From contig NZ_JAKNTO010000001.1 in NCBI RefSeq assembly GCF_022440845.1, positions 1,054,001 through 1,118,000 of the forward strand: 64,000 nt of DNA, given 5' to 3'. Origin of the DNA: Ruminococcus sp. OA3 (GTDB lineage: Bacteria; Bacillota; Clostridia; Lachnospirales; Lachnospiraceae). The notes beneath the pieces were generated by a model. The model saw nothing but the letters and a program-made list of their open reading frames with translations, made no database searches and had not been told where the DNA came from. Positions 1 through 8,744 of the stretch are shown here, piece by piece; position 1 is the first letter of the stretch, and every line of letters starts with the position of its first letter. A program made the position numbers and the translations under genes.

Positions 1-629
1 ATATCTGTACACGGGAGGATATCCTGCTTATCTTTGACGAAGTCATCTGCGGACTGAGAATGAGACCGGGCTCGGCCCAGAAGCGTTACAATGTGCTCCC
101 GGATCTGACTACGACGGCAAAAGCAATCGGCGGTGGTATTCCGATTGCAATTGTAGGAGGAAAAGCTGAGATCATGGATCATTTCAGTCCGAAGGGACCG
201 GTAGTGATGTCCGGAACGTATACAGGGGCACTCATGTCCGTTATGGCATCTGTTGCCTGCATTAAAACGGCTATGGAGCCGGGATTCTATGATCACATCG
301 AGGCGCTGGGCGACAGACTGTTCAATGGAATTGATGAGCTGTTCAGGAAACACGGACTGAAAGGCCATGTACGCGGTGTCGGTGCCCGGTTTGCCATTTA
401 CTTTGGCATTGAGAATCCGGATGATGACTATGATTTCCGTAAGGTCGCAGCAGAATTTGACCGTGATGCGGACCGGAGATTCGTCACAGAAGCGGTCAAA
501 AATGGTCTGTGGTTCCATGACACATCTACAAAAATCACGCCTGCACACCGTGCGCTGATGTCCGCACATTCCATGCAGGATATGGACGATACACTGGACA
601 GAATGGATCATATATTCAGGACACTGTAA
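1..629 (+). CDS. Class III aminotransferase, C-terminal part (glutamate-1-semialdehyde aminomutase-like)
   Basis: The gene enters from the left edge; the reading frame is open from base 3 and only about 209 C-terminal residues are visible. The start is outside the window. The visible part opens with the PLP-contacting Asp of class III aminotransferases (LLIFDEV) and then has the lysine loop TTTAKAIGGG, whose Lys should form the Schiff base with pyridoxal phosphate. The family transfers amino groups between an amine or amino acid and a keto acid, or moves an amino group within one molecule as GSA aminomutase does. It lies 3 bases before the next gene and opens an eight-gene run containing a B12-type mutase, so catabolism is more likely than heme synthesis (inference). 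Family is clear; substrate is not. Confidence 0.85.
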   Translation, partial: ICTREDILLIFDEVICGLRMRPGSAQKRYNVLPDLTTTAKAIGGGIPIAIVGGKAEIMDHFSPKGPVVMSGTYTGALMSVMASVACIKTAMEPGFYDHIEALGDRLFNGIDELFRKHGLKGHVRGVGARFAIYFGIENPDDDYDFRKVAAEFDRDADRRFVTEAVKNGLWFHDTSTKITPAHRALMSAHSMQDMDDTLDRMDHIFRTL

Positions 630-632
630 GCT

Positions 633-2585
633 ATGAAAAAAATTCTGGGTATTGATACAGGCGGTACATATACAGATTCTGTAGTACTTGAGGCCGGGAC
701 AAAAAATTTACGCTATAAGTCAAAGACGCTCACTACAAAGCATAATCTCAGGCAATGTATTGAGACATGTTTTGAGCAGATCCCCTCGGAGTTCTTACAG
801 GATATCTCAATGGTCTGCCTGTCTACGACGCTTGCGACCAACGCGATTGTTGAAAATCATGGATGTAAAGAAGGACTGATCCTGGTTGGAAAGAGACCGA
901 AGGGCATGATGCCCACAGACCGCTATGCGATTGTTGAGGGCCTTTACGATATCATGGGGAGAATGAGGCGCCCGCTCAATCAAGAGGAGATCATACGAAC
1001 CATTGAGAAGTTCCGTGATAAGGTCGATGCCATTGCGATATCAGGATATGCAAGTATCCGGAATCCTGCACATGAAATCTATATTGCAGAGATGGTAAGG
1101 GAACGGCTGGATATTCCGGTTGTCTGTGCACACGAGCTGACCTCTACACTTGGCTATTATGAGCGTACCGTCACAGCCGATCTGAACGCGCGGCTGATTC
1201 CGCTGGTATGTACTCTGATAGATTCTGTAAAACATGTCATGGAACGTCTCATGATCGATGCACCGCTTATGATCGTCAAGGGGGATGGGAGTCTGATGAC
1301 GGATGCATGTGCCAGAAGCAAGCCGATCGAGACCATTCTTTCCGGGCCGGCTGCCAGTGTCATGGGAGGCGTATATCTCTCCGGGGTACAGGATGCGTTT
1401 GTGATGGATATCGGAGGTACGACTACAGATATTGCCAATGTAGTGCAGGGACAGCTGGCAATTCGCAATGAAGGGGCAAAAGTCGGCAGATGGTATACAC
1501 ATGTCAGGGCGGCGGAAGTATTTACGGCAGGTCTGGGAGGAGACAGCCGGATCTTTGCTGACGGAAATAAGCGGATTCAGATCGGACCGGAAAAGTCGAT
1601 TCCCTACTGCATGGCATCGGAAAAATATCCGGAATTGCTGTGTGAACTGGGAGAAATCTACGTCAGCGATGCCTACCGCTATTTCCGGCATCACGACGAA
1701 GAGGCATATGTACTGATCCGGAAATACCGGAAGCTTGCCTACACGAAGGATGAAGAGATTATTATTGAAATTCTGAGGTCTTCACCGCACACGCTCTACT
1801 ATCTGGAACATAACATACAGGTAAAAAATCTCAGAGGGCTGATCTCCGAGTTACTGCGGGAAGGTGTGATCGGACGTATCTCTCTTACACCGACGGATGT
1901 GCTGCACTGTTCCGGTGCGTATCGAAAATGGCCTTCAAGAATATCTGAACTGGCGACAGCGATAGCAGCAGATCAGATGGGAATGACACTGGACAAGTAT
2001 ATCCGTGTCGTTCACAAAACAATAACGCAGATGCTCAACTGCGATGCAATTCAGGCAGCGATGTACTTTGATCATCAGGGATTTGATATACAGAATGATC
2101 CTGCGGCAGACTATTTTATCAATTACCTGTATTTCGAGCATAAATCTGCCGTACTCACAGCTTCTTACCAGCTGGAAAAACCTGTTGTTGCGATCGGAGC
2201 TTCCGCAGCTGCATGGACGAAGGACCTTTCCGGGAAGATGGATACTGAGGTTATCATCCCGGAGCATGCGGAAGTGGCAAATGCTGTGGGGGCAGCGGTC
2301 GGAAAATCAATAGAAAAAATTGAAATCCTGATTCGCCAGGACAGTGTAAGCGGCGATTATATCGTTTATTCACCGGTTAACAGGCGATGTTTCAAAACAC
2401 TGGCTGATGCGGCCAGGTATGCCAGGAGAAGTGGAAATGAATGTATCGAGAGACTGGCAGAGAGCAGAAACTATGATGTCAGTGTTCAGGAAGAGGATAC
2501 AGAAATTGAGGATGTAACCAATGGCAGCAGGACGTTTGTAGAGAGAGTTGTAACGGTCAGGGCTAATTTTCACAACTGCGGATAA
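633..2585 (+). CDS. Hydantoinase/oxoprolinase-family protein (HyuA-like, ASKHA ATPase fold)
   Basis: 650 residues. The N-terminus GIDTGGTYTDSV is the phosphate-1 loop of the Hydant_A_N domain, and LSTTLATNAIVE is a second family hallmark. A second ATPase-fold motif, DIGGTTTDIA, lies near residue 257, followed by the Hydantoinase_A region to about 340. The roughly 300-residue C-terminal part is less recognisable. Family members hydrolyse cyclic amides (5-oxoproline, hydantoins) with ATP, or act as subunits of acetone/acetophenone carboxylases. No HyuB partner is visible, so a stand-alone or chaperone-like role is possible. The ATG lies 3 bases after the aminotransferase stop, implying translational coupling. 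Because the operon encodes a B12-dependent mutase, a reactivase role like that of the actin-fold MutL/GlmL is an alternative (inference). Confidence 0.8.
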   Translation: MKKILGIDTGGTYTDSVVLEAGTKNLRYKSKTLTTKHNLRQCIETCFEQIPSEFLQDISMVCLSTTLATNAIVENHGCKEGLILVGKRPKGMMPTDRYAIVEGLYDIMGRMRRPLNQEEIIRTIEKFRDKVDAIAISGYASIRNPAHEIYIAEMVRERLDIPVVCAHELTSTLGYYERTVTADLNARLIPLVCTLIDSVKHVMERLMIDAPLMIVKGDGSLMTDACARSKPIETILSGPAASVMGGVYLSGVQDAFVMDIGGTTTDIANVVQGQLAIRNEGAKVGRWYTHVRAAEVFTAGLGGDSRIFADGNKRIQIGPEKSIPYCMASEKYPELLCELGEIYVSDAYRYFRHHDEEAYVLIRKYRKLAYTKDEEIIIEILRSSPHTLYYLEHNIQVKNLRGLISELLREGVIGRISLTPTDVLHCSGAYRKWPSRISELATAIAADQMGMTLDKYIRVVHKTITQMLNCDAIQAAMYFDHQGFDIQNDPAADYFINYLYFEHKSAVLTASYQLEKPVVAIGASAAAWTKDLSGKMDTEVIIPEHAEVANAVGAAVGKSIEKIEILIRQDSVSGDYIVYSPVNRRCFKTLADAARYARRSGNECIERLAESRNYDVSVQEEDTEIEDVTNGSRTFVERVVTVRANFHNCG

Positions 2586-2636
2586 ATTTAAGGAACAGAT
2601 TTATTTCATATATCATAACTAAGAGGGAGGCGACAA

Positions 2637-3485
2637 ATGGCGAACAATATTTTAATTCCAACACACGAAAACTGGCATGAGTCAACCAAAATGGTTCTGC
2701 TGCCAACGGGTATCCGAATGGCCTATATGGAATGCGGAAATTTGCAGGGAGAACCGCTCGTCATGATTCATGGATTCTCGGATTCCAGCAGGATCTGGCG
2801 CTCTGTGATGCAGGAGATGGGAAACGATTACCACTTTTATGCCGTGGACCTGCGGGGGTTCGGATTAAGCGACAAACCCGAACAGATGGTCTATACCATA
2901 ACGGAGCATGCTTCTGACATTGCAGCCTGGATGGAACAGATGGGACTTGGTCCGGTGCTGCTGATGGGGCATTCCATGGGTTCCATTGTGGCGCAGACAG
3001 TAGCTGCGTTTTGCCCCGAACGGATACGCTGCCTCGTGCTTCTGTCAACGTTTTCCCATATGCACGAGACACCTGAGCAGGTGAGGGAAGTCAGGGAATT
3101 ATACGACAGCCTGGATATCCAGCATGCGTCAGACGATGAACTTCAGAAAATATTTGTGCCGGATCCCGGCAAGCTGGCGGATGTATCTTTTTTGCCGGGA
3201 TATCTGTCGACACTGCGGGGGATCAGGGGGAGGGGGCTGACTGCGGCATGGTTTGGAATGTCCCTTGCGGACAACCGGAATTTCCTGCAGTTCATCAAAG
3301 CACCGGTTCTGATCTGCTGGGGAAGCAAAGACGATATTTTTACGAAAGAATATCAGGATGAGATGCTTTGTTATCTGCCGGAAGCAGAGTTTGAGACCTT
3401 TGAGGGGGTGTCCCATGATATTCCGACGGAGGCACCCAGGCGTACAGCCGATGCAGTACATACATTTTTTAGCAACTGTCCATAA
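2637..3485 (+). CDS. Alpha/beta hydrolase
   Basis: 282 residues of classic alpha/beta-hydrolase fold, probably cytoplasmic since no signal peptide is visible. The oxyanion segment is HGFSDS at about residue 45. The nucleophile elbow is GHSMGS with Ser113. The acid is probably in GSKDD near residue 230 and the catalytic His in GVSHDIP near 260. The family cleaves esters, lactones, C-C bonds or epoxides, so the substrate cannot be named. A good ribosome site (GAGGGAGGCGAC) precedes the ATG. It is the third gene of the operon and could open a lactone or ester intermediate of the same pathway (inference). Confidence 0.85.
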   Translation: MANNILIPTHENWHESTKMVLLPTGIRMAYMECGNLQGEPLVMIHGFSDSSRIWRSVMQEMGNDYHFYAVDLRGFGLSDKPEQMVYTITEHASDIAAWMEQMGLGPVLLMGHSMGSIVAQTVAAFCPERIRCLVLLSTFSHMHETPEQVREVRELYDSLDIQHASDDELQKIFVPDPGKLADVSFLPGYLSTLRGIRGRGLTAAWFGMSLADNRNFLQFIKAPVLICWGSKDDIFTKEYQDEMLCYLPEAEFETFEGVSHDIPTEAPRRTADAVHTFFSNCP

Positions 3486-3507
3486 TCAGCCGTCAAAGGA
3501 GGAAATG

Positions 3508-3996
3508 ATGAAAAGAAGAATTTTAAATGAGAGATTAGCAGCAATTGTAGCGAGTATCCGTCACGGAGAAATGTTGTTTATCGCCGATTCAGGAAGCGGG
3601 ACCTGTCAAAAGGCACTGTATCCGCTTGCTCCGGATGTCGAATATCTGGATGTGGAAGTGGTTACCGGTTCCCCCCGCTTTGAGGATATTGTGAGGACTC
3701 TTGCGGAGGCGGGAGACTTTGAGGGGGCGATCATTGCCGAGGATATGCCGGATCAGAACCCGGCGGATTATGGAGTGCTGGTCGAACTCTTTGGAAAAGA
3801 AAAGGTAAGGGAAATCAATTATGCGCCGGATTACTATGATTTGAGGAACCGATGTAAAGCGGTGATTCAGACGGGTGATGCAGGGATTCATGCACAGGCT
3901 GTCCTGATTGCAGGATATCCGAGCGCAGATATCGATATCGAGGTCCTGCTGGGACACAAAAAGTTTACGACGGTGCCGAAAAAAGACAGAACATAG
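3508..3996 (+). CDS. RbsD/FucU-family protein (sugar pyranase/mutarotase-like)
   Basis: About 162 residues. The reading frame is open further upstream, but the ribosome site AAAGGAGG at 3495-3502 is correctly spaced for ATG 3508. ATG 3505 would be too close, and the longer frame would overlap the hydrolase. The N-terminal IRHGEMLFIADSGSG matches the RbsD/FucU pattern in which a conserved His precedes an (A)D-G/S-G loop. Family members interconvert pyranose and furanose or anomeric forms of ribose and fucose as small oligomers. The protein is somewhat longer than the usual 130-150 residues. No sugar kinase or ABC sugar transporter is adjacent, so the ligand may be another cyclic compound. It lies 9 bases before the symporter gene. 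Confidence 0.75.
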   Translation: MKRRILNERLAAIVASIRHGEMLFIADSGSGTCQKALYPLAPDVEYLDVEVVTGSPRFEDIVRTLAEAGDFEGAIIAEDMPDQNPADYGVLVELFGKEKVREINYAPDYYDLRNRCKAVIQTGDAGIHAQAVLIAGYPSADIDIEVLLGHKKFTTVPKKDRT

Positions 3997-4005
3997 GAGG
4001 AGACG

Positions 4006-5367
4006 ATGGAAACAATAAAAGCAAAGCTCTCCCTGAAATCCAAAGCCGGGTATATGTTCGGAGGCGCGGCACAGACCACGATCGTCACGCTGATCAATGT
4101 AGTGCTGACCTATTTCTATACGAATGTCATGGGACTCAATATTGCAAAAGTAGCCCTTATTATGTTGATCAGCCGGTTCTTTGACGGCGCCAGCGATGTT
4201 GTCGCAGGTGCCATCATTGACAGAACCCGGTCCAAATACGGGAAGGCACGTCCGTGGCTGCTGCGCATGGCGCTCCCTCATCTGATCGGTCTTATCGCCA
4301 TGTTTACCGTTCCTCCTTCTTCGGAACTGTTTCAGCTGGTATACATATTTGTCGCGTACAACTTTGCCAACACTGTGGTAAATACGATGGCAGGACTGGC
4401 GCTCAGTTCCCTGAATTCCCTGATGACCCGTGACAGCAATGAACGCGGACAGTTAAATGCGTTTCGCCAGTTTGGCGCACCGGTCATGGAGCTGGCAATC
4501 TCGGCGGTTACAATCCCGGCAGCCAATTATCTGGGCGGGGACCAGAAGGCGTGGATCATCGTTATCACCTGCTTTTCTGTAATTGCCACGCTGTGTTATC
4601 TGTTGTGTTTCCTCTGGTCGAAGGAAACCGCACCGGAGGAACGGGGAGTTTCCGGAGAAGCTGTTCCGGTGGGAAAAGCTTTTCAGGCGGTACTTAAGAA
4701 TAAATACTGGTTCATCTGCCTGATCGTTTGGATTATGTGCACCTTTTACCTGACGATCTCGGGCACAAATCTCTCATATTATTGCCAGTATCTCATGGGA
4801 AATGTGGAATATATGAGTATTCTGACAACGGCAGAAAAACTTGCGACCATTATACTGACAGCGGTGGCAGTTCCCCTCCTGCTGAGGCGGACAGGCAAGC
4901 GAAATATGATGCTGATCGGTTCCTGTGTGGTGGCGGCAGGACATGCACTGGCATTTATTGCTCCGCTGAACCTGACGCTGGCAGTTGCAGCTGCGGTGTT
5001 AAGAGGTTCAGGTATCGCACTCTGCTTTGCCGTTCTTTTTGCAATGATCGCGGATTGCGTGGAGTATGGACAGTGGAAGACCTCACTTAGAACAGAAGGA
5101 ATCATCTTCTGTGCCGCGACCGTTGGACAGAAATTTGGCCAGGGGGTTGCCAGCGCCATTGTCGGCGGCCTTCTGAACGGGGCAGGGTACGACGGCACAC
5201 TGGCTGTGCAAGGTCCGATGGCGGAGGGCATGATAACCAATATTTATCTGCTCACTCCGATTCTGTGTTTTGGCGTAATTGCAGTATTCATGCTGTTTTA
5301 TAAACTGGATGTGGAAATGCCGGGGATCATGAGAGACCTGGAGGCGCGTAAAGGAGAAACCACTTGA
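4006..5367 (+). CDS. GPH/MelB-type cation symporter (MFS)
   Basis: 453 residues with about 12 hydrophobic segments. The loop DRTRSKYGKARPW after the second helix is the signature of the glycoside-pentoside-hexuronide:cation symporter family (MelB, XylP, UidB). It should import the pathway substrate across the cytoplasmic membrane with Na+ or H+. The ribosome site AGGAGG lies immediately upstream of the ATG, and the gene starts 9 bases after the RbsD-like gene. Beside an RbsD/FucU protein this suggests a sugar-related or glycosidic substrate, while the aminotransferase and mutase suggest an amino-acid-like one. The sequence does not decide. Confidence 0.85.
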   Translation: METIKAKLSLKSKAGYMFGGAAQTTIVTLINVVLTYFYTNVMGLNIAKVALIMLISRFFDGASDVVAGAIIDRTRSKYGKARPWLLRMALPHLIGLIAMFTVPPSSELFQLVYIFVAYNFANTVVNTMAGLALSSLNSLMTRDSNERGQLNAFRQFGAPVMELAISAVTIPAANYLGGDQKAWIIVITCFSVIATLCYLLCFLWSKETAPEERGVSGEAVPVGKAFQAVLKNKYWFICLIVWIMCTFYLTISGTNLSYYCQYLMGNVEYMSILTTAEKLATIILTAVAVPLLLRRTGKRNMMLIGSCVVAAGHALAFIAPLNLTLAVAAAVLRGSGIALCFAVLFAMIADCVEYGQWKTSLRTEGIIFCAATVGQKFGQGVASAIVGGLLNGAGYDGTLAVQGPMAEGMITNIYLLTPILCFGVIAVFMLFYKLDVEMPGIMRDLEARKGETT

Positions 5368-5386
5368 CGAAAAAGGAGGTATGCAT

Positions 5387-7141
5387 ATGGATCAGGCGTT
5401 AAAAGAGTATATTGCCAGTCTGAAGCCGGAAGGATTTCCGGATGGAAATGCGCTTGTAAAAGAAGGAATGGAGATGGCGAAGGACATTCCGTGGAACAAA
5501 TCCAGATTTTTGAAAGAATACGGCTATGAGAGCCATCTGGAGTACAGAAAAAGAAATCTGGCAGACGGAAAACAGACATACCAGCTGTTGATGGGGCTTT
5601 CGACGCTGGAGGAAGAACTTGAGGGAATTAAGAAAATTGATGAGTTTGCCAAAAGGACCGGGTTTGAAGTGCGCTCCATGCAGTCCATCCCCAGTTCACT
5701 GGTGGGCCTTGCACCTGAATACTGGGAGGGAGCGCCAAAACCAACCAGTTACATGATGGAGAAAGAGGAAGACTGGATCGCCCATACAGATGCGGCACCG
5801 GTTGATATCTGCTGGCAGGACTGGCACCTGGCAAGCCCCAATAATCTGAATGAGACCAGATACGCATTAAAGGCGGGCACATCCAGGCTGGGCTGTTTTT
5901 CGACCTTTACCTGGGACTATCCGGGCTATCACGATGAGAAACAGAGGTTTTCTGATATGATGCGCACAATGGGCATCCTTGCGGCAAAGAAAGATGAGGG
6001 AATGGACTGCATTACCTATCCCGAGGATGGTTTGCCGGGCTACTTTATGGACATTGTATCTTACGTTGGCTATGAGATGGTGGAGCATTATATCATAGAG
6101 GACCTGTGCGGTGCAAGAATGTCCTTCTCCTACGGGGGATTACTCTCAGAGATTCTTCCAAGAATGTCATTTGCACTCGCGATGGAGAAACTGTATGGAA
6201 CGCCGGATCACCCGTTCGTGACGTACTATAACGGTTCTACAAATGAACAGTGGGATCATGATCTGGAAGCAAACTACGGACTTGGTGCCTCGGAGATGCT
6301 GATTCAGTCGGTGATCAACCTGAAATACAATATGCCGGTTGTCATCAATCCGGTCTCTGTCACTGAGGCGCAGCGCGTTCCGACTCTGGAAGAGCTGTTC
6401 AACATTGTAAAATGCGGAATCGGTGCAGAGCGCAAGGCGAAGGAGTGGCTGTCGATTATCGATTTCTCGAAATTTGAAGAATTAAGAGATCTTCTGATTG
6501 AACAGGGGTCCATTTTCTATCATAATGTAATGGAAGGGTTCCGGGAGTCAGGTGTCAATGTGGAGGATCCACTGGAGATGGTCATGGTTCTGAGGCATTT
6601 TGACCCGGCAAAATTTGAACAGGTTTTTCATCCCAGCATGGAGCGGTATGGTTACTTTGTGCCGTATGTTCCGACGGTGCTGGGGCGTGAAACGGTAGAG
6701 AAAGAAAAAGAAATCGTTGCAGAGCTGAAGGAAAAGGGCTATGAAAACGCGGTCAAAGGCAAGAAGATCATCTGCGCATCCGCGGACGGACATAGCTATG
6801 GACTGCAGCTGATCGATACCGTATGGCGTGAGATGAATGCGGATGTTGTCAATGCAGGAACCAACATGGAGGCATCCTTTGTACTGGACCTTGCGGATGA
6901 GGAGGATGCGGATGTCGTCATTGTAAGTGTACACTGCGGACAGAGCCTCGATTATGCGAAACTTGTCGCTGAGATATCCAAAAAGCGGAATAAAAAATAC
7001 AACGTCGTGATGGGTGGCGTGTTGAATGCCATGCTTCCCGGTTACACAGAGCCGGTTGACGTAGCTGATCTGATCAATGAAATCGGAGTTTTTGCAACCA
7101 ATGATTTTGAAAAACAGATTAACTACATTGCAGAAAAATAA
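5387..7141 (+). CDS. Cobalamin-dependent mutase-like protein: glutamate-mutase-E-like barrel fused to a B12-binding domain
   Basis: About 584 residues. ATG 5387 is preferred over ATG 5381 because GGAGG at 5375-5379 is 7 bases from it. Residues 1 to about 450 look like the TIM-barrel catalytic chain of methylaspartate (glutamate) mutase, with barrel segments such as VDICWQDWHLASP and SFSYGGLLSE. The match is remote. The last ~130 residues are a Rossmann-type B12 domain: DGHSYG fits DxHxxG, exactly 41 residues later comes the Ser of the SxL motif (here S-V-H), and 26 residues after that comes GG. His of DxHxxG is the lower axial cobalt ligand in base-off/His-on enzymes. In clostridial glutamate mutase these are separate E and S subunits; here they are one chain. 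The substrate is unknown. Aminomutase (OraE-like) is an alternative. Confidence 0.72.
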   Translation: MDQALKEYIASLKPEGFPDGNALVKEGMEMAKDIPWNKSRFLKEYGYESHLEYRKRNLADGKQTYQLLMGLSTLEEELEGIKKIDEFAKRTGFEVRSMQSIPSSLVGLAPEYWEGAPKPTSYMMEKEEDWIAHTDAAPVDICWQDWHLASPNNLNETRYALKAGTSRLGCFSTFTWDYPGYHDEKQRFSDMMRTMGILAAKKDEGMDCITYPEDGLPGYFMDIVSYVGYEMVEHYIIEDLCGARMSFSYGGLLSEILPRMSFALAMEKLYGTPDHPFVTYYNGSTNEQWDHDLEANYGLGASEMLIQSVINLKYNMPVVINPVSVTEAQRVPTLEELFNIVKCGIGAERKAKEWLSIIDFSKFEELRDLLIEQGSIFYHNVMEGFRESGVNVEDPLEMVMVLRHFDPAKFEQVFHPSMERYGYFVPYVPTVLGRETVEKEKEIVAELKEKGYENAVKGKKIICASADGHSYGLQLIDTVWREMNADVVNAGTNMEASFVLDLADEEDADVVIVSVHCGQSLDYAKLVAEISKKRNKKYNVVMGGVLNAMLPGYTEPVDVADLINEIGVFATNDFEKQINYIAEK

Positions 7142-7164
7142 GAAAAAGCAAGGGAGAGAATAAA

Positions 7165-8226
7165 ATGGCATCATATAATGTAAAAAGCCAGACGCCGCAG
7201 GAGGCGTACAACGCCAGAAAAATTAAAATGGCACTCAGCGGAATGAAAATAGCACTTCTGCTGCCAATATCAGCGATCATCCAGAACATTTTCAACTCAT
7301 CTGTTACGGATACCGTATCGGGGCGACTCTCTGATAAGGTCATTATCAGCATTATGATATCCATTGTACTGCTGGGAATCGGAGATATCTTCGCAGGTAT
7401 ATTTACCTTTATTTATAATATGGTGAAGGGCAAAGGACTGAAAGAATATAAGAGAACCGCGTCTATGAAGGTTTCATGGATGATGCTTCTGGCAGCGGCA
7501 TTTGCAGGCCCCCTTGCCACAGGCTGCTGGATGGCGGCGACGCCGTTCTGCGGACTGACGACGGTAGCAATCGTGACCAGCCTGGGTCCGATCCTGACGG
7601 CAATTTTTGGACGGTTTTTCCTTCACGAAAAGCTGAATGCACGTATTTACCTTGGCATTATCATCGTAATTGCAGGCGCGATCGTTGCGGGATATTCAGG
7701 GGCAACGGGCGCAGGGAGTAATTTCATACTCGGTATCATCCTGGCATTCATGGCACCCATTGGATTCGCCGCTGAGGGACAGTTCTCCACATTTGTGGGA
7801 GACATCATTGATCCGAATGTGGGCTGCGGATTCTTCCGCTGCTTCGGCTCTGGTGTCATCGGACTGATCTGTATGGCAGTATTGGCTGCAGCTACAGGGA
7901 ATATCGCGGCGTACGGTCTGATTTTTAAAATCGTATTCACAAGCCCGATGACACTCCTCTTCGTAGCGATGATGGGACTCCTTGGGGCGATTAACTACAA
8001 TTCCGCTTATCTCGCCTTCAACAGAACAGGTCCGTCCAGAACACTGGCGATCGACAGCTCAAGACCCGTATGGAGTATTATTTTTGGGTACCTGTTTGCG
8101 ATCCTCGGAGTACAGGACTACTCTGTAACAGCCCTTGCCGTTGCAGGCGCGGTGATCGTAGTGGTAGGATTGTTCCTTGTGATCGGCAAGCCATCGGAAC
8201 TGGTCAATCTGAGAAATGTAGAGTAG
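7165..8226 (+). CDS. DMT/EamA-type permease
   Basis: 353 residues with about ten hydrophobic helices arranged as two five-helix EamA-like halves. The first half ends around LGIIIVIAGAIVAGYSG and the second ends in VAGAVIVVVGLFLVIG. Proteins of the drug/metabolite superfamily carry small metabolites and often amino acids in either direction across the cytoplasmic membrane. The ribosome site AGGGAGAG precedes the ATG. It sits 23 bases after the mutase gene, so it may export an end product or take up a second substrate of this pathway (inference). Confidence 0.75.
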   Translation: MASYNVKSQTPQEAYNARKIKMALSGMKIALLLPISAIIQNIFNSSVTDTVSGRLSDKVIISIMISIVLLGIGDIFAGIFTFIYNMVKGKGLKEYKRTASMKVSWMMLLAAAFAGPLATGCWMAATPFCGLTTVAIVTSLGPILTAIFGRFFLHEKLNARIYLGIIIVIAGAIVAGYSGATGAGSNFILGIILAFMAPIGFAAEGQFSTFVGDIIDPNVGCGFFRCFGSGVIGLICMAVLAAATGNIAAYGLIFKIVFTSPMTLLFVAMMGLLGAINYNSAYLAFNRTGPSRTLAIDSSRPVWSIIFGYLFAILGVQDYSVTALAVAGAVIVVVGLFLVIGKPSELVNLRNVE

Positions 8227-8248
8227 AAACAGAAAAGGAGGAACGATT

Positions 8249-8515
8249 ATGCAGCTGCCATTAAAGACAAGGATTCTTCAGTATGCGCTTCTGAAGGAAG
8301 AAGATTTTACTGTAGATGATATCATGAAGGGTATTGAAAATGAGTACAAAGGCGAGCGTCTTTTCAACAAAAAACTGATTGAGGAATACTTTCAGTCTTT
8401 TGTAGGAATTGGATTCTTTGAGGAGTCGAGACTTGAGTTCGACAACAATGGAGAACTTATTACATATTGCAAAGCAACAGATTACGCCAAAGACAGATGT
8501 AAAATGTTGATGTAA
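8249..8515 (+). CDS. Small protein of unknown function (88 aa)
   Basis: I do not recognise this protein. It has 88 residues, is charged, has no signal peptide or membrane segment, and is predicted mostly helical. The stretch TVDDIMKGIENEY resembles a short winged-helix element, but that is weak. A perfect AAAAGGAGG ribosome site is 7-8 bases before the ATG, the gene starts 22 bases after the permease, and it is followed by a strong hairpin. It is therefore a genuine last gene of the operon, not a chance frame. It could be a small regulatory or accessory subunit. Confidence 0.7.
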   Translation: MQLPLKTRILQYALLKEEDFTVDDIMKGIENEYKGERLFNKKLIEEYFQSFVGIGFFEESRLEFDNNGELITYCKATDYAKDRCKMLM

Positions 8516-8560
8516 TAACAATCTCCTGATCCATATACTCCTTATATACTTCTAAAAGGG

Positions 8561-8595
8561 GGTGCTGCCTGTTAGCTGAGCTACCGGGCAGCACC
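8561..8595 (+). terminator. Hairpin ending the mutase operon
   Basis: GGTGCTGCC (8561-8569) pairs perfectly with GGCAGCACC (8587-8595), and an inner stem TAGC/GCTA (8573-8583) extends it. It is followed by a pyrimidine-rich but not strongly T-rich run, so termination is likely but not textbook. Confidence 0.65.
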
Positions 8596-8642
8596 TTCGC
8601 TCTCTGTCCCGGTATCCCGCTATAAAATGCACATGAAAAATA

Positions 8643-8693
8643 TTGACAAACAGGTATTAATATATATAATAAAAATATAAAGTATAAGTGTCA
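8643..8693 (+). promoter_or_regulatory. Sigma-A promoter of the first ROK gene with TATAAGTGTCA element
   Basis: TTGACA (8643-8648), 16 bases, TATAAT (8665-8670). Downstream, TATAAGTGTCA (8683-8693) resembles TATAAGTATCA in the glutamate dehydrogenase promoter and is a candidate operator half-site near the transcription start. Confidence 0.65.
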
Positions 8694-8744
8694 TAATAAA
8701 AAACCAGGCGAATTGGTCCCATGAATTAAAAAGGAGTTCGAAAC

